The notes beneath the pieces are model-generated. The model did no database searches. It saw only the letters and a program-made list of their open reading frames with translations, and was not told the DNA's origin. A stretch of DNA of 64,000 bases, taken from Sulfuricaulis sp040901545 (GTDB taxonomy: Bacteria; Pseudomonadota; Gammaproteobacteria; Acidiferrobacterales; Sulfurifustaceae). Positions 9,400 through 17,740 of this stretch are shown piece by piece. The DNA lies in the NCBI RefSeq assembly GCF_040901545.1, contig NZ_JBBDYL010000024.1, positions 62,001-126,000 on the forward strand, written 5' to 3'. Both the position numbers and the translations under genes were made by a program. Position 1 is the first letter of the stretch. Each line of letters starts with the position of its first letter.

Positions 9400-10089
9400 A
9401 TGCGCAGTAAAATTCTCATTGTCGATGACGAACCCGCCATCCGGCAAATGGTGAGCCTTGCTTTGTCGCAGACAAACTACGAATGTATCGAGGCCGCGGA
9501 TTCCGCCGAAGCCCAAGAAAAGATCCTGGCAGACAAACCCGACCTTATACTCCTCGACTGGATGCTGCCAAAGGTGAGCGGCGTGGAGTACGCCCGTCAG
9601 CTGCGGCGCGAGAAATTGACCGAGGACATTCCGGTTATCATGCTGACTGCGCGCACCGAGGAGGAGGACAAGGTCAAGGGGTTCGACAGCGGGGTGGACG
9701 ATTACATCACCAAGCCCTTTTCCACGCGCGAGCTGTTGGCCCGGATCCGGGCGCTGTTGCGGCGCACCACACCGCACGCGGCGGAACTGGCCGTGGAAAC
9801 CGGTGGGTTGTCGCTGGACCCGGTGACACACCGCGTCACGGCGGTGGATAAAACCCTCAGCCTGGGTCCCACCGAATTCCGCCTGCTGCACTTCTTCATG
9901 ACTCATCCCGAGCGCGTGCACAGCCGCGAGCGCCTGCTGAACAGTGTGTGGGGCAATAACGTGTACGTCGAGGAACGCACGGTGGACGTGCATATCCGCC
10001 GGCTGCGCAAAATACTGACTCCCACCGGCCACGACCGGCTGATCCAGACCGTGCGCGGCACCGGCTATCGCTTCTCGGCGCAGAGCTGA
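9400..10089 (+). CDS. phoB: PhoB, phosphate regulon response regulator
   Basis: 229 residues: a receiver domain (phospho-acceptor Asp53 in LLDWMLPKVSG, Thr/Lys switch residues in MLTART and ITKPFS) and a C-terminal OmpR/PhoB winged helix (VWGNNVYVEERTVDVHIRRL). Phosphorylated PhoB binds Pho boxes; two convincing ones lie in this window ahead of pstS and pstC. The upstream stretch 9299-9331 has degenerate 11-base-spaced half-sites (TGTCACG, AGCCATG, GGTAATG), too weak to claim autoregulation. It is followed after 3 bases by phoR. Confidence 0.96.
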   Translation: MRSKILIVDDEPAIRQMVSLALSQTNYECIEAADSAEAQEKILADKPDLILLDWMLPKVSGVEYARQLRREKLTEDIPVIMLTARTEEEDKVKGFDSGVDDYITKPFSTRELLARIRALLRRTTPHAAELAVETGGLSLDPVTHRVTAVDKTLSLGPTEFRLLHFFMTHPERVHSRERLLNSVWGNNVYVEERTVDVHIRRLRKILTPTGHDRLIQTVRGTGYRFSAQS

Positions 10090-10092
10090 TAC

Positions 10093-11415
10093 GTGTCGCA
10101 GAACATCTGGCGTGAAATCTGGATCCTGGCGGGCATCGCCATCGCGAGCCTTGTGCTCGGCCTTATCACCGGGCGCCCGTTTCTCATCGCCGCCATCGGT
10201 TACGGCCTTTACATTTTTTTTACGATGCGCCAGTTGCAACGCTTGCACCACTGGCTGCTCAACCACCAGCAGGCGGAAATACCCGAAGCCGAAGGCTTAT
10301 GGGGCGATGTGTTCAACGAAATCCGCAAGCTCATGAAACAGACGGAACACCGAGAGGACCAGCTGAACGAGATGCTGGGCCGGTTCCAGAGCGCTGCCGC
10401 GGCTATGCCGGATGCGATGGTGATCCTGTCGCAGGAAGGCGATATCGAATGGGCCAACCCCTCCGCCGCGCGCCTGTTCGGCATTCGCTACCCGCGCGAT
10501 GCCGGCACGCGCCTGTTCAACCTGCTGCGCGATCCCGATTTCATCCAGTACCTGCAGCGCGGCGACTACTCCGAACTGCTGGAAATCAGCTCTCCGGAGA
10601 GCAGCGAAACCCACATTTCCATCCAGGTCACGCCGTTCGGCAGCCTGCAAAAGCTCGTGATCGGGCGCGACGTCACGCGTCTCGCGCGCTTGGAACAGAT
10701 GCGCCGTAATTTCGTCGCCAACGTCTCGCATGAACTGCGCACGCCGCTCACCGTGCTCGGCGGTTTCGTCGAGACCCTGGGCCACATAGACCAGATACGT
10801 ATGGAGGATTTCAAGAAATACCTCGCGACCATGGAGGAGCAGACGCTGCGCATGCAGCGGCTGGTGGACGATCTGCTCATGCTGTCGAAACTGGAGACTG
10901 CGCCGCCGCGCACCCACGACGAGACGGTGGACGTGACGGCGCTGCTGGCCGGACTCAAGGAGCAGGCGCAACTGCTGAGCGGCGAACAGCGTCACGTCAT
11001 CACGATCGAGGCGGACCGGAACCTGCGGCTCCTCGGAAGCCGCGATGAGCTGCTCAGCGCCTTCTCCAACCTGATCAACAACGCCGTGCGCTACACGCCG
11101 GCCGGCGGCCGTATCGCGCTGCAATGGAGCACGTCCCCGGACGGGGGCGCCAATTTTACCGTCAGCGATACCGGCATGGGCGTCGCCCCGGAACACATCC
11201 CGCATCTGACAGAACGCTTCTATCGCGTCGACACGGCGCGCTCGCGCGCCTCGGGCGGCACCGGTCTCGGACTGTCCATCGTCAAGCACGTGCTGCTGCG
11301 TCACGACGCACGCCTTGAGATCGAGAGCGAACTCGGCGTCGGCAGCACCTTCACCTGCATCTTCCCCGCCGCCCGCATCCGGCACGCCGACAAACCTGTT
11401 TCCAGTACTGCCTGA
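10093..11415 (+). CDS. phoR: PhoR, phosphate regulon sensor histidine kinase
   Basis: 440 residues starting with GTG at 10093, three bases after phoB. Two N-terminal hydrophobic segments (about residues 8-24 and 27-44) anchor it with almost no periplasmic part, as in E. coli PhoR. Then come a linker, a PAS domain (about 95-195), the HisKA domain with phospho-acceptor His213 in NVSHELRTPLT, and a HATPase domain with the N box (NLINNAVRYTP), G1 (DTGMGV) and G2 (GGTGLGLSIV). It senses Pi status through the Pst transporter and PhoU and phosphorylates PhoB. Confidence 0.95.
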   Translation: MSQNIWREIWILAGIAIASLVLGLITGRPFLIAAIGYGLYIFFTMRQLQRLHHWLLNHQQAEIPEAEGLWGDVFNEIRKLMKQTEHREDQLNEMLGRFQSAAAAMPDAMVILSQEGDIEWANPSAARLFGIRYPRDAGTRLFNLLRDPDFIQYLQRGDYSELLEISSPESSETHISIQVTPFGSLQKLVIGRDVTRLARLEQMRRNFVANVSHELRTPLTVLGGFVETLGHIDQIRMEDFKKYLATMEEQTLRMQRLVDDLLMLSKLETAPPRTHDETVDVTALLAGLKEQAQLLSGEQRHVITIEADRNLRLLGSRDELLSAFSNLINNAVRYTPAGGRIALQWSTSPDGGANFTVSDTGMGVAPEHIPHLTERFYRVDTARSRASGGTGLGLSIVKHVLLRHDARLEIESELGVGSTFTCIFPAARIRHADKPVSSTA

Positions 11416-11517
11416 CCGCGGGCAACACCCGCCGCCCGTTCCCGATCACCGCTGTACCGGTCAATCCAGCCCACCGCCGGATTACGCCATCACAAGCCAT
11501 TAATTTTCCGTGCTTTT

Positions 11518-11576
11518 TTGACGGATAAGCCTATTATCATATATATGCTTGAACATATATATGTTTAGGCATATAT
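11518..11576 (+). promoter_or_regulatory. Promoter and ArsR-type operator of the arsenic operon
   Basis: A -35-like TTGACG (11518-11523) is followed after 16 bases by TATATA (11540-11545). Overlapping and following it are three copies of the palindromic core CATATATATG: 11538-11547, 11554-11563 and a shorter CATATAT at 11570-11576, each 16 bases apart. The array ends 7 bases before the arsR start. Its AT richness contrasts with the surrounding GC-rich DNA. I infer repression by the ArsR encoded next to it. Confidence 0.7.
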
Positions 11577-11583
11577 TTAGCTC

Positions 11584-11934
11584 ATGATTACCGTCGAAAG
11601 CTTCTTCCCCGCCCTGGCCGATCCGACACGCCTGCGCTGCCTGCTGCTGCTGGCCGCGGAAGGCGAGTTGTGCGTATGCGAGCTGACCCACGCGCTCGGC
11701 GAATCCCAGCCCAAGATCTCGCGCCACCTCGCCATGCTGCGTGAGAGCGGGATCGTCAGCGACCGGCGCGAAGGATTGTGGGTTCATTATCGTCTCAACC
11801 CGGACTTGCCGTCGTGGGCGCGTGAAATTCTGAATACGGCGAGCCAGGCAAACGCCGCAGCCAAGCCCTTCGCGCAGGACCGCAAGCGTCTGCGCGGCGC
11901 ACCGAATCGGCCGCCGGTGCGCTGCTGCCCCTGA
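11584..11934 (+). CDS. arsR: ArsR, arsenite-responsive repressor
   Basis: 116 residues with an ArsR winged helix. The metal(loid)-binding motif ELCVCEL lies at the start of the helix-turn-helix (about residues 36-42), as in arsenite/antimonite sensors, and a Cys-Cys pair ends the protein (VRCCP), possibly a third ligand. The recognition helix is SQPKISRHLAMLRESG. First gene of a seven-gene unit running to acr3; 35 bases separate it from the permease. Predicted to bind the three-part CATATATATG operator just upstream and to leave it when As(III) binds. Confidence 0.93.
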   Translation: MITVESFFPALADPTRLRCLLLLAAEGELCVCELTHALGESQPKISRHLAMLRESGIVSDRREGLWVHYRLNPDLPSWAREILNTASQANAAAKPFAQDRKRLRGAPNRPPVRCCP

Positions 11935-11969
11935 CGGTGGACGCAACCGTAACTGTTCTAGGATGAACC

Positions 11970-12929
11970 ATGTTCGAAGCCTTCGCCAACTGGATCGTCT
12001 ACGACCTCGCCGGGATGCAGGGCACGGCCCTTGGCGCCGCGCTGCATTTCTTCGTCATGGACGTGACCAAGATCCTGGTGCTGCTCACGCTGGTGATCTA
12101 CGTCATGGGGTTGCTGCGCGCCATGCTTTCGCCCGAGCGTGTGCGCGAGTTCATCCGCAACCGCGGCAATCTGCAAAGCCGCTTCATGGCGGTCGGGCTG
12201 GGGGCGGTGACGCCGTTTTGTTCGTGCTCGTCGATCCCGCTGTTCATCGGCTTCGTCGAGGCCGGCATCCCGCTCGGCGTAACGCTGTCGTTCCTGATCG
12301 CGAGCCCGATGATCAACGAGGTCGCGATCGTGGTGCTGGCCTCGGTGATTGGCTGGCAGACGGCCCTGATCTACGTCGCCACCGGCCTGACCGTGGCCTT
12401 CGTCGGTGGCTTCGTGATCGAGCGCTTTCGCCCCGAGCGCTGGGTCGAAGCATATGTCTGGAAAATCCACATGGGCGAGGCGCAACGCGCAGCACCCGAC
12501 GTCTCGCTCAAGGGCCGGCATGAATACGCGGCTTCGCAGGTGCGCGAGGTCGTCGGGCGCATCTGGAAGTTCGTGCTCATTGGCGTCGGCGTCGGCGCCT
12601 TCATCCACGGTTACGTGCCGCAGGATTTCGTGGCGCGCATCGCCGGTGACGGCGGCCTGCTGTCGGTGCTCGGTGCGGTGACGGTCGGGGTGCCGCTCTA
12701 TTCCGATGCCGTCGGCATCATTCCGATCGCCGAGGTGCTGCTGGGCAAAGGCGTGCCGCTCGGCACCGTGCTGGCCTTCATGATGGCGGTCACGGCGCTG
12801 TCGCTGCCCGAGATGGTGATCCTGCGCAAGGTCGTGCAGTGGCCGCTGCTCGGGGTGTTCGCGGGCTACCTGGCCACGGCGTTCGTGGTCGTGGGCCTGC
12901 TGTTCAACGCATTAAGAGGTGTCATATGA
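11970..12929 (+). CDS. ArsP/DUF318-type permease
   Basis: 319 residues with about eight hydrophobic segments in two groups separated by a cytoplasmic loop (about 150-190), the pattern of PF03773 permeases. The conserved cysteine motif TPFCSCSSIP and the second-half GVPLYSDAVGIIP are present. Family members include ArsP exporters for trivalent organoarsenicals, and many are encoded next to a small thioredoxin-fold protein, as here. The stop codon overlaps the start of the next gene (ATGA). I infer export of a trivalent arsenical; the exact substrate is not visible in the sequence. Confidence 0.85.
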   Translation: MFEAFANWIVYDLAGMQGTALGAALHFFVMDVTKILVLLTLVIYVMGLLRAMLSPERVREFIRNRGNLQSRFMAVGLGAVTPFCSCSSIPLFIGFVEAGIPLGVTLSFLIASPMINEVAIVVLASVIGWQTALIYVATGLTVAFVGGFVIERFRPERWVEAYVWKIHMGEAQRAAPDVSLKGRHEYAASQVREVVGRIWKFVLIGVGVGAFIHGYVPQDFVARIAGDGGLLSVLGAVTVGVPLYSDAVGIIPIAEVLLGKGVPLGTVLAFMMAVTALSLPEMVILRKVVQWPLLGVFAGYLATAFVVVGLLFNALRGVI

Positions 12930-13171
12930 AAAACGTGCAGGTGCTCGGCACCGGCTGCGCCAACTGCAAGGCCACCGTGAAGCTCATCGAGGACGCGGCG
13001 CAAGCCAGGGGCATGGCGGTCGCAGTCGAAAAGGTCGAGAACATCGCCGACATCATGGCTTATGGCGTGATGTCCACACCGGGGGTGGTGATCGACGGCA
13101 AGGTGGTGCACACCGGCGGTGTGCCGGACCGCAAGAGAGTCGAGGGCTGGCTCGGGGATGGGTCGCCGTGA
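12926..13171 (+). CDS. Small redox-active thioredoxin-fold protein
   Basis: 81 residues, starting at the ATG overlapping the permease stop. The active site is GTGCANCK (Cys11, Cys14) and the cis-proline region is MSTPGVVIDGKVVHTG. This is the short glutaredoxin-like family (MTH895/TM0996 type, thioredoxin_3), usually coded beside PF03773 permeases. It may reduce or hand over the arsenical to the permease. It overlaps the OsmC-like gene by 4 bases (GTGA), so translation of permease, this protein and the next gene is coupled. Confidence 0.88.
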   Translation: MKNVQVLGTGCANCKATVKLIEDAAQARGMAVAVEKVENIADIMAYGVMSTPGVVIDGKVVHTGGVPDRKRVEGWLGDGSP

Positions 13172-13599
13172 ACGACAAGCCGCTGCTCGAATACGGCGTC
13201 AGCGCCGAGCGCCTGGACGCGCACGGCAGCCTTGCTTCCTGCAAGGAAGCCGAGCTGTTGCTCGATACCGACGTCGACGGGCGCATGGACGCCTTCAACC
13301 CGGTCGAGCTGCTGCTGGCGGCGCTCGCTGGCTGCATGATCAAGGGCATCGAGCGGGTGACGCCGATGCTGCACTTTCAGCTGCGCGGCGTCGAGGTGGT
13401 GCTGCGCGGTGTGCGCCAGGATACGCCGCCCAAAATGGCCAGCATCGAATATACGCTCACGGTGGACACCGACGAAAGCGACAGACGCCTGGAGCTGCTG
13501 CACCAGAACATGAAGAAGTATGGCACCGTGTACAACACGCTCGCCGCCGGCACCACCATCACCGGCACTATCCGGCGCGCCGCCGGGAGCAAGTCATGA
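13168..13599 (+). CDS. OsmC/Ohr-fold protein lacking the second redox cysteine
   Basis: 143 residues from a GTG start overlapping the previous stop. The OsmC fold is seen in NPVELLLAALAGCMIKGIERV (read here in two parts: NPVELLLAALAG and CMIKGIERV) with Cys56 at the peroxidatic place, and in the C-terminal YNTLAAGTTITGTI. Where classical OsmC/Ohr proteins have a second cysteine (a CP-V-S-type motif before the last strand), this one reads KYGTVYNTL, so the cysteine pair is incomplete; Cys25 is the only other cysteine. A normal peroxidase cycle is therefore doubtful. Coupled at both ends by 4-base overlaps within the arsenic operon. Confidence 0.85.
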   Translation: MNDKPLLEYGVSAERLDAHGSLASCKEAELLLDTDVDGRMDAFNPVELLLAALAGCMIKGIERVTPMLHFQLRGVEVVLRGVRQDTPPKMASIEYTLTVDTDESDRRLELLHQNMKKYGTVYNTLAAGTTITGTIRRAAGSKS

Positions 13600-14978
13600 A
13601 CGATATATCGAACACATCGCCGGCCGCGATGATGAACAGCAACGCCACCCCCGATCTGGCCACGCAACTCAACCGCAACTGCCTGTGCCACACGCTCGAT
13701 AGCCCGCGCCTGGCGCAGGCGCTGGGGCTGGCGCCGGATGCGGCGGCGCTGGCGCAACCGCCTTGGAGCGAGCGCCCGCACGCGTTCTCGGCCACGCCGG
13801 TGTTCGTATCAGCCGCCCAGGCGCGCGCCATGACTTCCACTATTCAGGCCATCGAATCCGCCGTGCACCTGCCCGGTTACCGGGAGCAGGCGCTGGCGCG
13901 CGCCCCGGCCAGCGCGCGCCTCGATCCCGGACCGCGCGGTGTGTTCCTGGGTTACGATTTCCATCTTGACCCCGGCGGACCGCGGCTGATCGAGATCAAT
14001 ACCAATGCCGGCGGGGCGCTGCTCGTGGCGGCACTGGCGCAGGCGCAGCGCGCCTGCTGCAACGAGGCCGAAGCGTTCCTGGCATCGTCCGGGACCGCCG
14101 GGCAGATCGAGCACAGCATCGTCGAAATGTTCCTCGCCGAGTGGCGCCTTAGCCGCGGTGAGCAAACGCTCAGGCGCATTGCCATCGTGGATGACGCGCC
14201 GGCGGAACAATATCTTTATCCGGAGTTCCTGCTGTTCCGCGCCTTGTTCGAGCGCCACCGGCTCGAAGCCGTGATCGCGGATGCGCGCGAACTCGTTTGG
14301 CGCGACGGCGCATTGTGGCATGGCGAGCAACGCATCGATCTCGTCTACAACCGCTTGACGGATTTCTACCTTACGGCACCGGAGCATGCCGCCCTGCGCG
14401 CGGCCTATGAGGCCGGCGCGGTGGTGCTGACGCCGCACCCGCGCGCGCACGCGCTGTACGCCGACAAGCGCAACCTGGTGCGTCTATCGGACCCGGATTT
14501 TCTGCGCGCGCTCGATCTGCCCGCGACAACGATCGAAATATTGACGCGCGGTGTGCCCCGGACCGTGGCCGTGAATGCCGCGCACGCCGAGGCGCTGTGG
14601 GTCGAACGCCGGCGTTATTTTTTCAAGCCGGCGGCGGGTTACGGCAGCAAGGCCGCCTACCGCGGCGACAAGCTCACCAAGCGTGTGTGGTCCGAGATTC
14701 TCGGCGCTGACTACGTGGCCCAGGAAACCGTGCCGCCGAGCGAGCGTGCGTTGCATGTCAAAGGCGACACGCTGGACCTCAAGCTCGACATCCGCGCCTA
14801 CGTCTACGACGGCGCGATCCAGGCGCTGGCGGCGCGTCTGTACCAAGGCCAGACCACGAACTTCCGCACCCCGGGCGGCGGCTTCGCCCCGGTCGTGGTG
14901 GCGCCCGACAATGCCGCGACGACGTTCGCCGCTTGGCCGGATGCAACGGGCCACGACTTCGAATTCAGCAATCTGTGA
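13596..14978 (+). CDS. ATP-grasp ligase-like protein of the arsenic operon
   Basis: 460 residues from the ATG overlapping the OsmC-like stop; the open frame extends further upstream but that part only shadows osmC. Visible ATP-grasp features are a metal-ligand-like LIEINTNAGG (about residues 132-141), a nucleotide-lysine region FFKPAAGYGSKAAYRG (about 344-359), YVAQETV and LDIRAYVYDG. The acidic ExN motif precedes the FKPxxGYGS segment, the reverse of the usual order, which suggests a circularly permuted ATP-grasp fold like that of glutathionylspermidine synthase-type enzymes. The substrate is unknown; ligation of a thiol peptide or similar is possible given the setting. ArsC follows after 13 bases. 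Confidence 0.75.
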   Translation: MNDISNTSPAAMMNSNATPDLATQLNRNCLCHTLDSPRLAQALGLAPDAAALAQPPWSERPHAFSATPVFVSAAQARAMTSTIQAIESAVHLPGYREQALARAPASARLDPGPRGVFLGYDFHLDPGGPRLIEINTNAGGALLVAALAQAQRACCNEAEAFLASSGTAGQIEHSIVEMFLAEWRLSRGEQTLRRIAIVDDAPAEQYLYPEFLLFRALFERHRLEAVIADARELVWRDGALWHGEQRIDLVYNRLTDFYLTAPEHAALRAAYEAGAVVLTPHPRAHALYADKRNLVRLSDPDFLRALDLPATTIEILTRGVPRTVAVNAAHAEALWVERRRYFFKPAAGYGSKAAYRGDKLTKRVWSEILGADYVAQETVPPSERALHVKGDTLDLKLDIRAYVYDGAIQALAARLYQGQTTNFRTPGGGFAPVVVAPDNAATTFAAWPDATGHDFEFSNL

Positions 14979-14991
14979 CGACGAGGCGATC

Positions 14992-15450
14992 ATGTACAAA
15001 CGCAAGGTAAAAATCCTGTTCCTCTGCACCGGCAACTCCTGCCGCTCGCAAATGGCCGAGGGCTGGGCCAATCATCTTGGCGGGGAATGGCTTGAGGTTT
15101 CCTCGGCCGGCATCGAGGCGCACGGAAAGAACAAGAGAGCCATTGCCGTGATGCGCGAAGCGGGGGTGGACATTTCGCTCCAGGAATCCACGCGCGTGAC
15201 GCCTGACATGCTGGCGCAAGCCGACCTCGTCGTTACCGTGTGCGGCCATGCCGACGAGCACTGCCCGACGCTGCCGGCCGGCGTGCAGAAAAAACACTGG
15301 CCGCTGGATGACCCGGCGAAGGCGACAGGCACGGAGGATGAAGTCATGGCCAAGTTCCGCGCCACGCGCGATGAAATAAAAAACCGCGTCGAGGGCCTGA
15401 TCGGCGGACTAAAAATAATGGCGCGCAGCGACACCAAGGAGAAAGCATGA
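14992..15450 (+). CDS. arsC: ArsC, thioredoxin-type arsenate reductase
   Basis: 152 residues of the low-molecular-weight phosphatase fold. The P-loop is FLCTGNSCRSQMAEG (Cys12), and the redox shuttle cysteines are Cys84 and Cys91 in VTVCGHADEHCP, matching Cys10/82/89 of the S. aureus enzyme. It reduces arsenate to arsenite using thioredoxin. The start at 14992 is fixed by homology; the stop overlaps the acr3 start (ATGA). Product goes to Acr3 for export. Confidence 0.95.
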   Translation: MYKRKVKILFLCTGNSCRSQMAEGWANHLGGEWLEVSSAGIEAHGKNKRAIAVMREAGVDISLQESTRVTPDMLAQADLVVTVCGHADEHCPTLPAGVQKKHWPLDDPAKATGTEDEVMAKFRATRDEIKNRVEGLIGGLKIMARSDTKEKA

Positions 15451-16589
15451 GCGCACAATGTGAAACCACGGGCAAACGCGCCGCGGGCAATCCTATGGGA
15501 ATATTCGAGCGCTACCTGACGCTGTGGGTGTTCGCCTGTATCGCCGCGGGCGTGGCTCTCGGGCATCTGTTCCCGGCGCCGTTCCTGGCGATCGGCAAAA
15601 TGGAACTCGCACGCGTAAACCTGCCGGTGGCGCTGCTGATCTGGCTGATGATCATTCCGATGCTGCTCAAGGTGGACTTCGGCGCGCTGCGCGAGGTGCG
15701 CCGCCACTGGAAGGGCGTGGGCGTGACGCTGTTCATCAACTGGGGCGTCAAGCCGTTCTCGATGGCGCTGCTCGCCTGGATATTCATCCGCCACGCGTTT
15801 GCCGACTGGCTGCCGGCGGAACAGCTCGATTCCTATGTCGCCGGCCTGATCCTGCTGGCCGCCGCGCCCTGCACCGCCATGGTGTTCGTCTGGAGCCGGC
15901 TGTCCGGCGGCGAGCCGAATTTCACGCTCACGCAGGTAGCGCTGAACGACACGATAATGGTTTTCGCCTTCGCGCCGATCGTGGGACTGCTGCTCGGCCT
16001 CTCGGCCATTACTGTTCCCTGGGACACGCTGCTGCTGTCGGTCGTGCTTTATATAGTCATCCCGGTGATCGCTGCCCAACTGTGGCGCACACAGTTGCTC
16101 AGGCACGGCGGCGCGGCGGCGCTCGAACGCACGCTCGCGCGCCTGCACCTGCCATCGCTGGCCGCGCTGCTGGCAACGCTGGTGCTGCTGTTCGGCTTCC
16201 AGGGCGAACAGATCCTGGCGCAGCCGCTGATCATCGCCCTGCTCGCGGTGCCGATCCTGATCCAGGTGTATTTCAACTCGGGGCTGGCCTACCTGCTCAG
16301 CCGCCGCTTCAGGATCGCTCACTGCGTGGCCGGTCCCTCGGCGCTGATCGGCGCCAGCAACTTCTTCGAACTCGCCGTGGCCGCCGCCATCAGCCTGTTC
16401 GGCTTCCAGTCCGGCGCGGCGCTCGCCACCGTGGTGGGCGTGCTGATCGAGGTGCCGGTCATGCTGTCCGTCGTCAAGATCGTCAATGCCACGCGCGCCT
16501 GGTACGAGATCAAACCCGGCGTGCCAGGTTACGCGCAATGTTGTCCCGCCGTGGAAAACAGCCAGAAAGCACTGCCAAACAATGTTTAA
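15447..16589 (+). CDS. acr3: Acr3-type arsenite efflux permease
   Basis: 380 residues with about ten membrane segments. Family signatures include the conserved cysteine region AAPCTAMVFVWS (Cys142) and the late helix SNFFELAVAAAISLFG (conserved Glu). The N-terminus FERYLTLWVFACIAAGVALG is typical of Acr3. It exports As(III) with the proton motive force across the inner membrane. Last gene of the arsenic unit; 113 bases and a triple Pho box separate it from pstS. Confidence 0.95.
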   Translation: MSAQCETTGKRAAGNPMGIFERYLTLWVFACIAAGVALGHLFPAPFLAIGKMELARVNLPVALLIWLMIIPMLLKVDFGALREVRRHWKGVGVTLFINWGVKPFSMALLAWIFIRHAFADWLPAEQLDSYVAGLILLAAAPCTAMVFVWSRLSGGEPNFTLTQVALNDTIMVFAFAPIVGLLLGLSAITVPWDTLLLSVVLYIVIPVIAAQLWRTQLLRHGGAAALERTLARLHLPSLAALLATLVLLFGFQGEQILAQPLIIALLAVPILIQVYFNSGLAYLLSRRFRIAHCVAGPSALIGASNFFELAVAAAISLFGFQSGAALATVVGVLIEVPVMLSVVKIVNATRAWYEIKPGVPGYAQCCPAVENSQKALPNNV

Positions 16590-16594
16590 TCATT

Positions 16595-16627
16595 TCGTCA
16601 TGGATGCGTCATGTATTTGTCATATTG
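16595..16627 (+). promoter_or_regulatory. Triple Pho-box half-site array ahead of pstS
   Basis: Three consecutive 11-base units each carry GTCAT: tcGTCATggat (16595-16605), gcGTCATgtat (16606-16616) and ttGTCATattg (16617-16627). The 11-base spacing and GTCAT core match the PhoB recognition pattern of overlapping half-sites. It lies 76 bases before the pstS start. Confidence 0.85.
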
Positions 16628-16702
16628 CGCTGGGATAGTAGCGCCGCGTTAAACAGACCTTATTAATATTTTTTACACATTCCCGTTTCCGGAGGACATA
16701 GC

Positions 16703-17713
16703 ATGCAAATGAAACGTACATTAGTGGCGCTCGCGACTGTTACCGCGGTGCTGGGCGGCATCGCCGGCACATTCGTCCCGGCTATGGCCGAATCCATCAT
16801 CATGGTCGACGGTTCCAGCACCGTGTTCCCGATTACCGAGGCGGTGGCCGAGGAATTCCAGAAAACTCACAAGGGCTCCAGGGTGACCGTGGGCGTGTCC
16901 GGCACCGGCGGCGGTTTCAAGAAGTTCTGCCGCGGCGAGACCGACATCTCGGACGCCTCGCGCCCGATCCTCAAGAAGGAAATGGACCTGTGCAAGGAAG
17001 CCGGCATCCGGTACGTCGAGCTGCCGGTGGCATTCGATGCCCTGACCGTCGTGGTCAACCCGAAGAACGACTGGATCAAGAGCATGACCGTGGAAGAGCT
17101 CAAGAAGATGTGGGAGCCGGCGGCGCAAGGCAAGGTCATGAAGTGGAGCGACATCAACCCTAAGTGGCCCAACCATAAGATCGGACTGTTCGGGCCGGGC
17201 GCCGATTCGGGCACCTTCGATTACTTCACGGACGCCATCAACGGTAAGGAAAAGGCCTGCCGCGGCGACTTCACCGCCAGCGAGGACGACAACGTGCTGG
17301 TGCAAGGCGTGTCGCGCGACAAGTACGCGATCGGTTATTTCGGCCTTGCTTACTACGAGGAAAACCAGGGCAAGCTGAGATCCGTGCCAATCATCAACAA
17401 GGGCGCCTCCAAGGCCGTCGAGCCCTCGCTCGAAACCGTCATGGCCGGCACCTACCTGCCGTTGGCGCGCCCGATCTTCATCTACGTGGCCGAGAAGTCC
17501 ATGGCCAAGCCGGAGGTGAAGGAATTCATCAATTTCTATCTCAAGAACGCGCCCAAACTGGTCAAGGAAGTAGGCTATGTGCCGCTTTCCCCGGCGCACT
17601 ATGACCTGGCGCTGAAAAACTTCAACGGCAAGAAGCTTGGTACCGGTTTCGGCGGTAAAAACGAAGTCGGCGTCCGCGTGGATGAGCTGTTGAAGCGCGC
17701 GGCCCATCTGTAA
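16703..17713 (+). CDS. pstS: PstS, periplasmic phosphate-binding protein
   Basis: 336 residues with a signal peptide (LVALATVTAVLGGIAG, cleavage near PAMAES). The binding site is seen in VDGSSTVFPITEAVAE and SGTGGGFKKFCRGETDISDASR, and later GPGADSGTFDYF. The start at 16703 has a GGAGG sequence 8 bases upstream (16691-16695); an in-frame ATG at 16709 is an alternative. It delivers Pi to PstCA and supports high-affinity uptake; close discrimination of Pi from arsenate matters next to an arsenic operon. A hairpin terminator follows. Confidence 0.96.
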   Translation: MQMKRTLVALATVTAVLGGIAGTFVPAMAESIIMVDGSSTVFPITEAVAEEFQKTHKGSRVTVGVSGTGGGFKKFCRGETDISDASRPILKKEMDLCKEAGIRYVELPVAFDALTVVVNPKNDWIKSMTVEELKKMWEPAAQGKVMKWSDINPKWPNHKIGLFGPGADSGTFDYFTDAINGKEKACRGDFTASEDDNVLVQGVSRDKYAIGYFGLAYYEENQGKLRSVPIINKGASKAVEPSLETVMAGTYLPLARPIFIYVAEKSMAKPEVKEFINFYLKNAPKLVKEVGYVPLSPAHYDLALKNFNGKKLGTGFGGKNEVGVRVDELLKRAAHL

Positions 17714-17740
17714 GCCGTTACTGCTGCACGTCGCACCCGA

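Noticed and set aside
15072..16538. 488-codon open frame antisense to arsC/acr3
   Set aside because: Extreme Arg/Gln/His composition and full overlap with two well supported genes mark it as a shadow.
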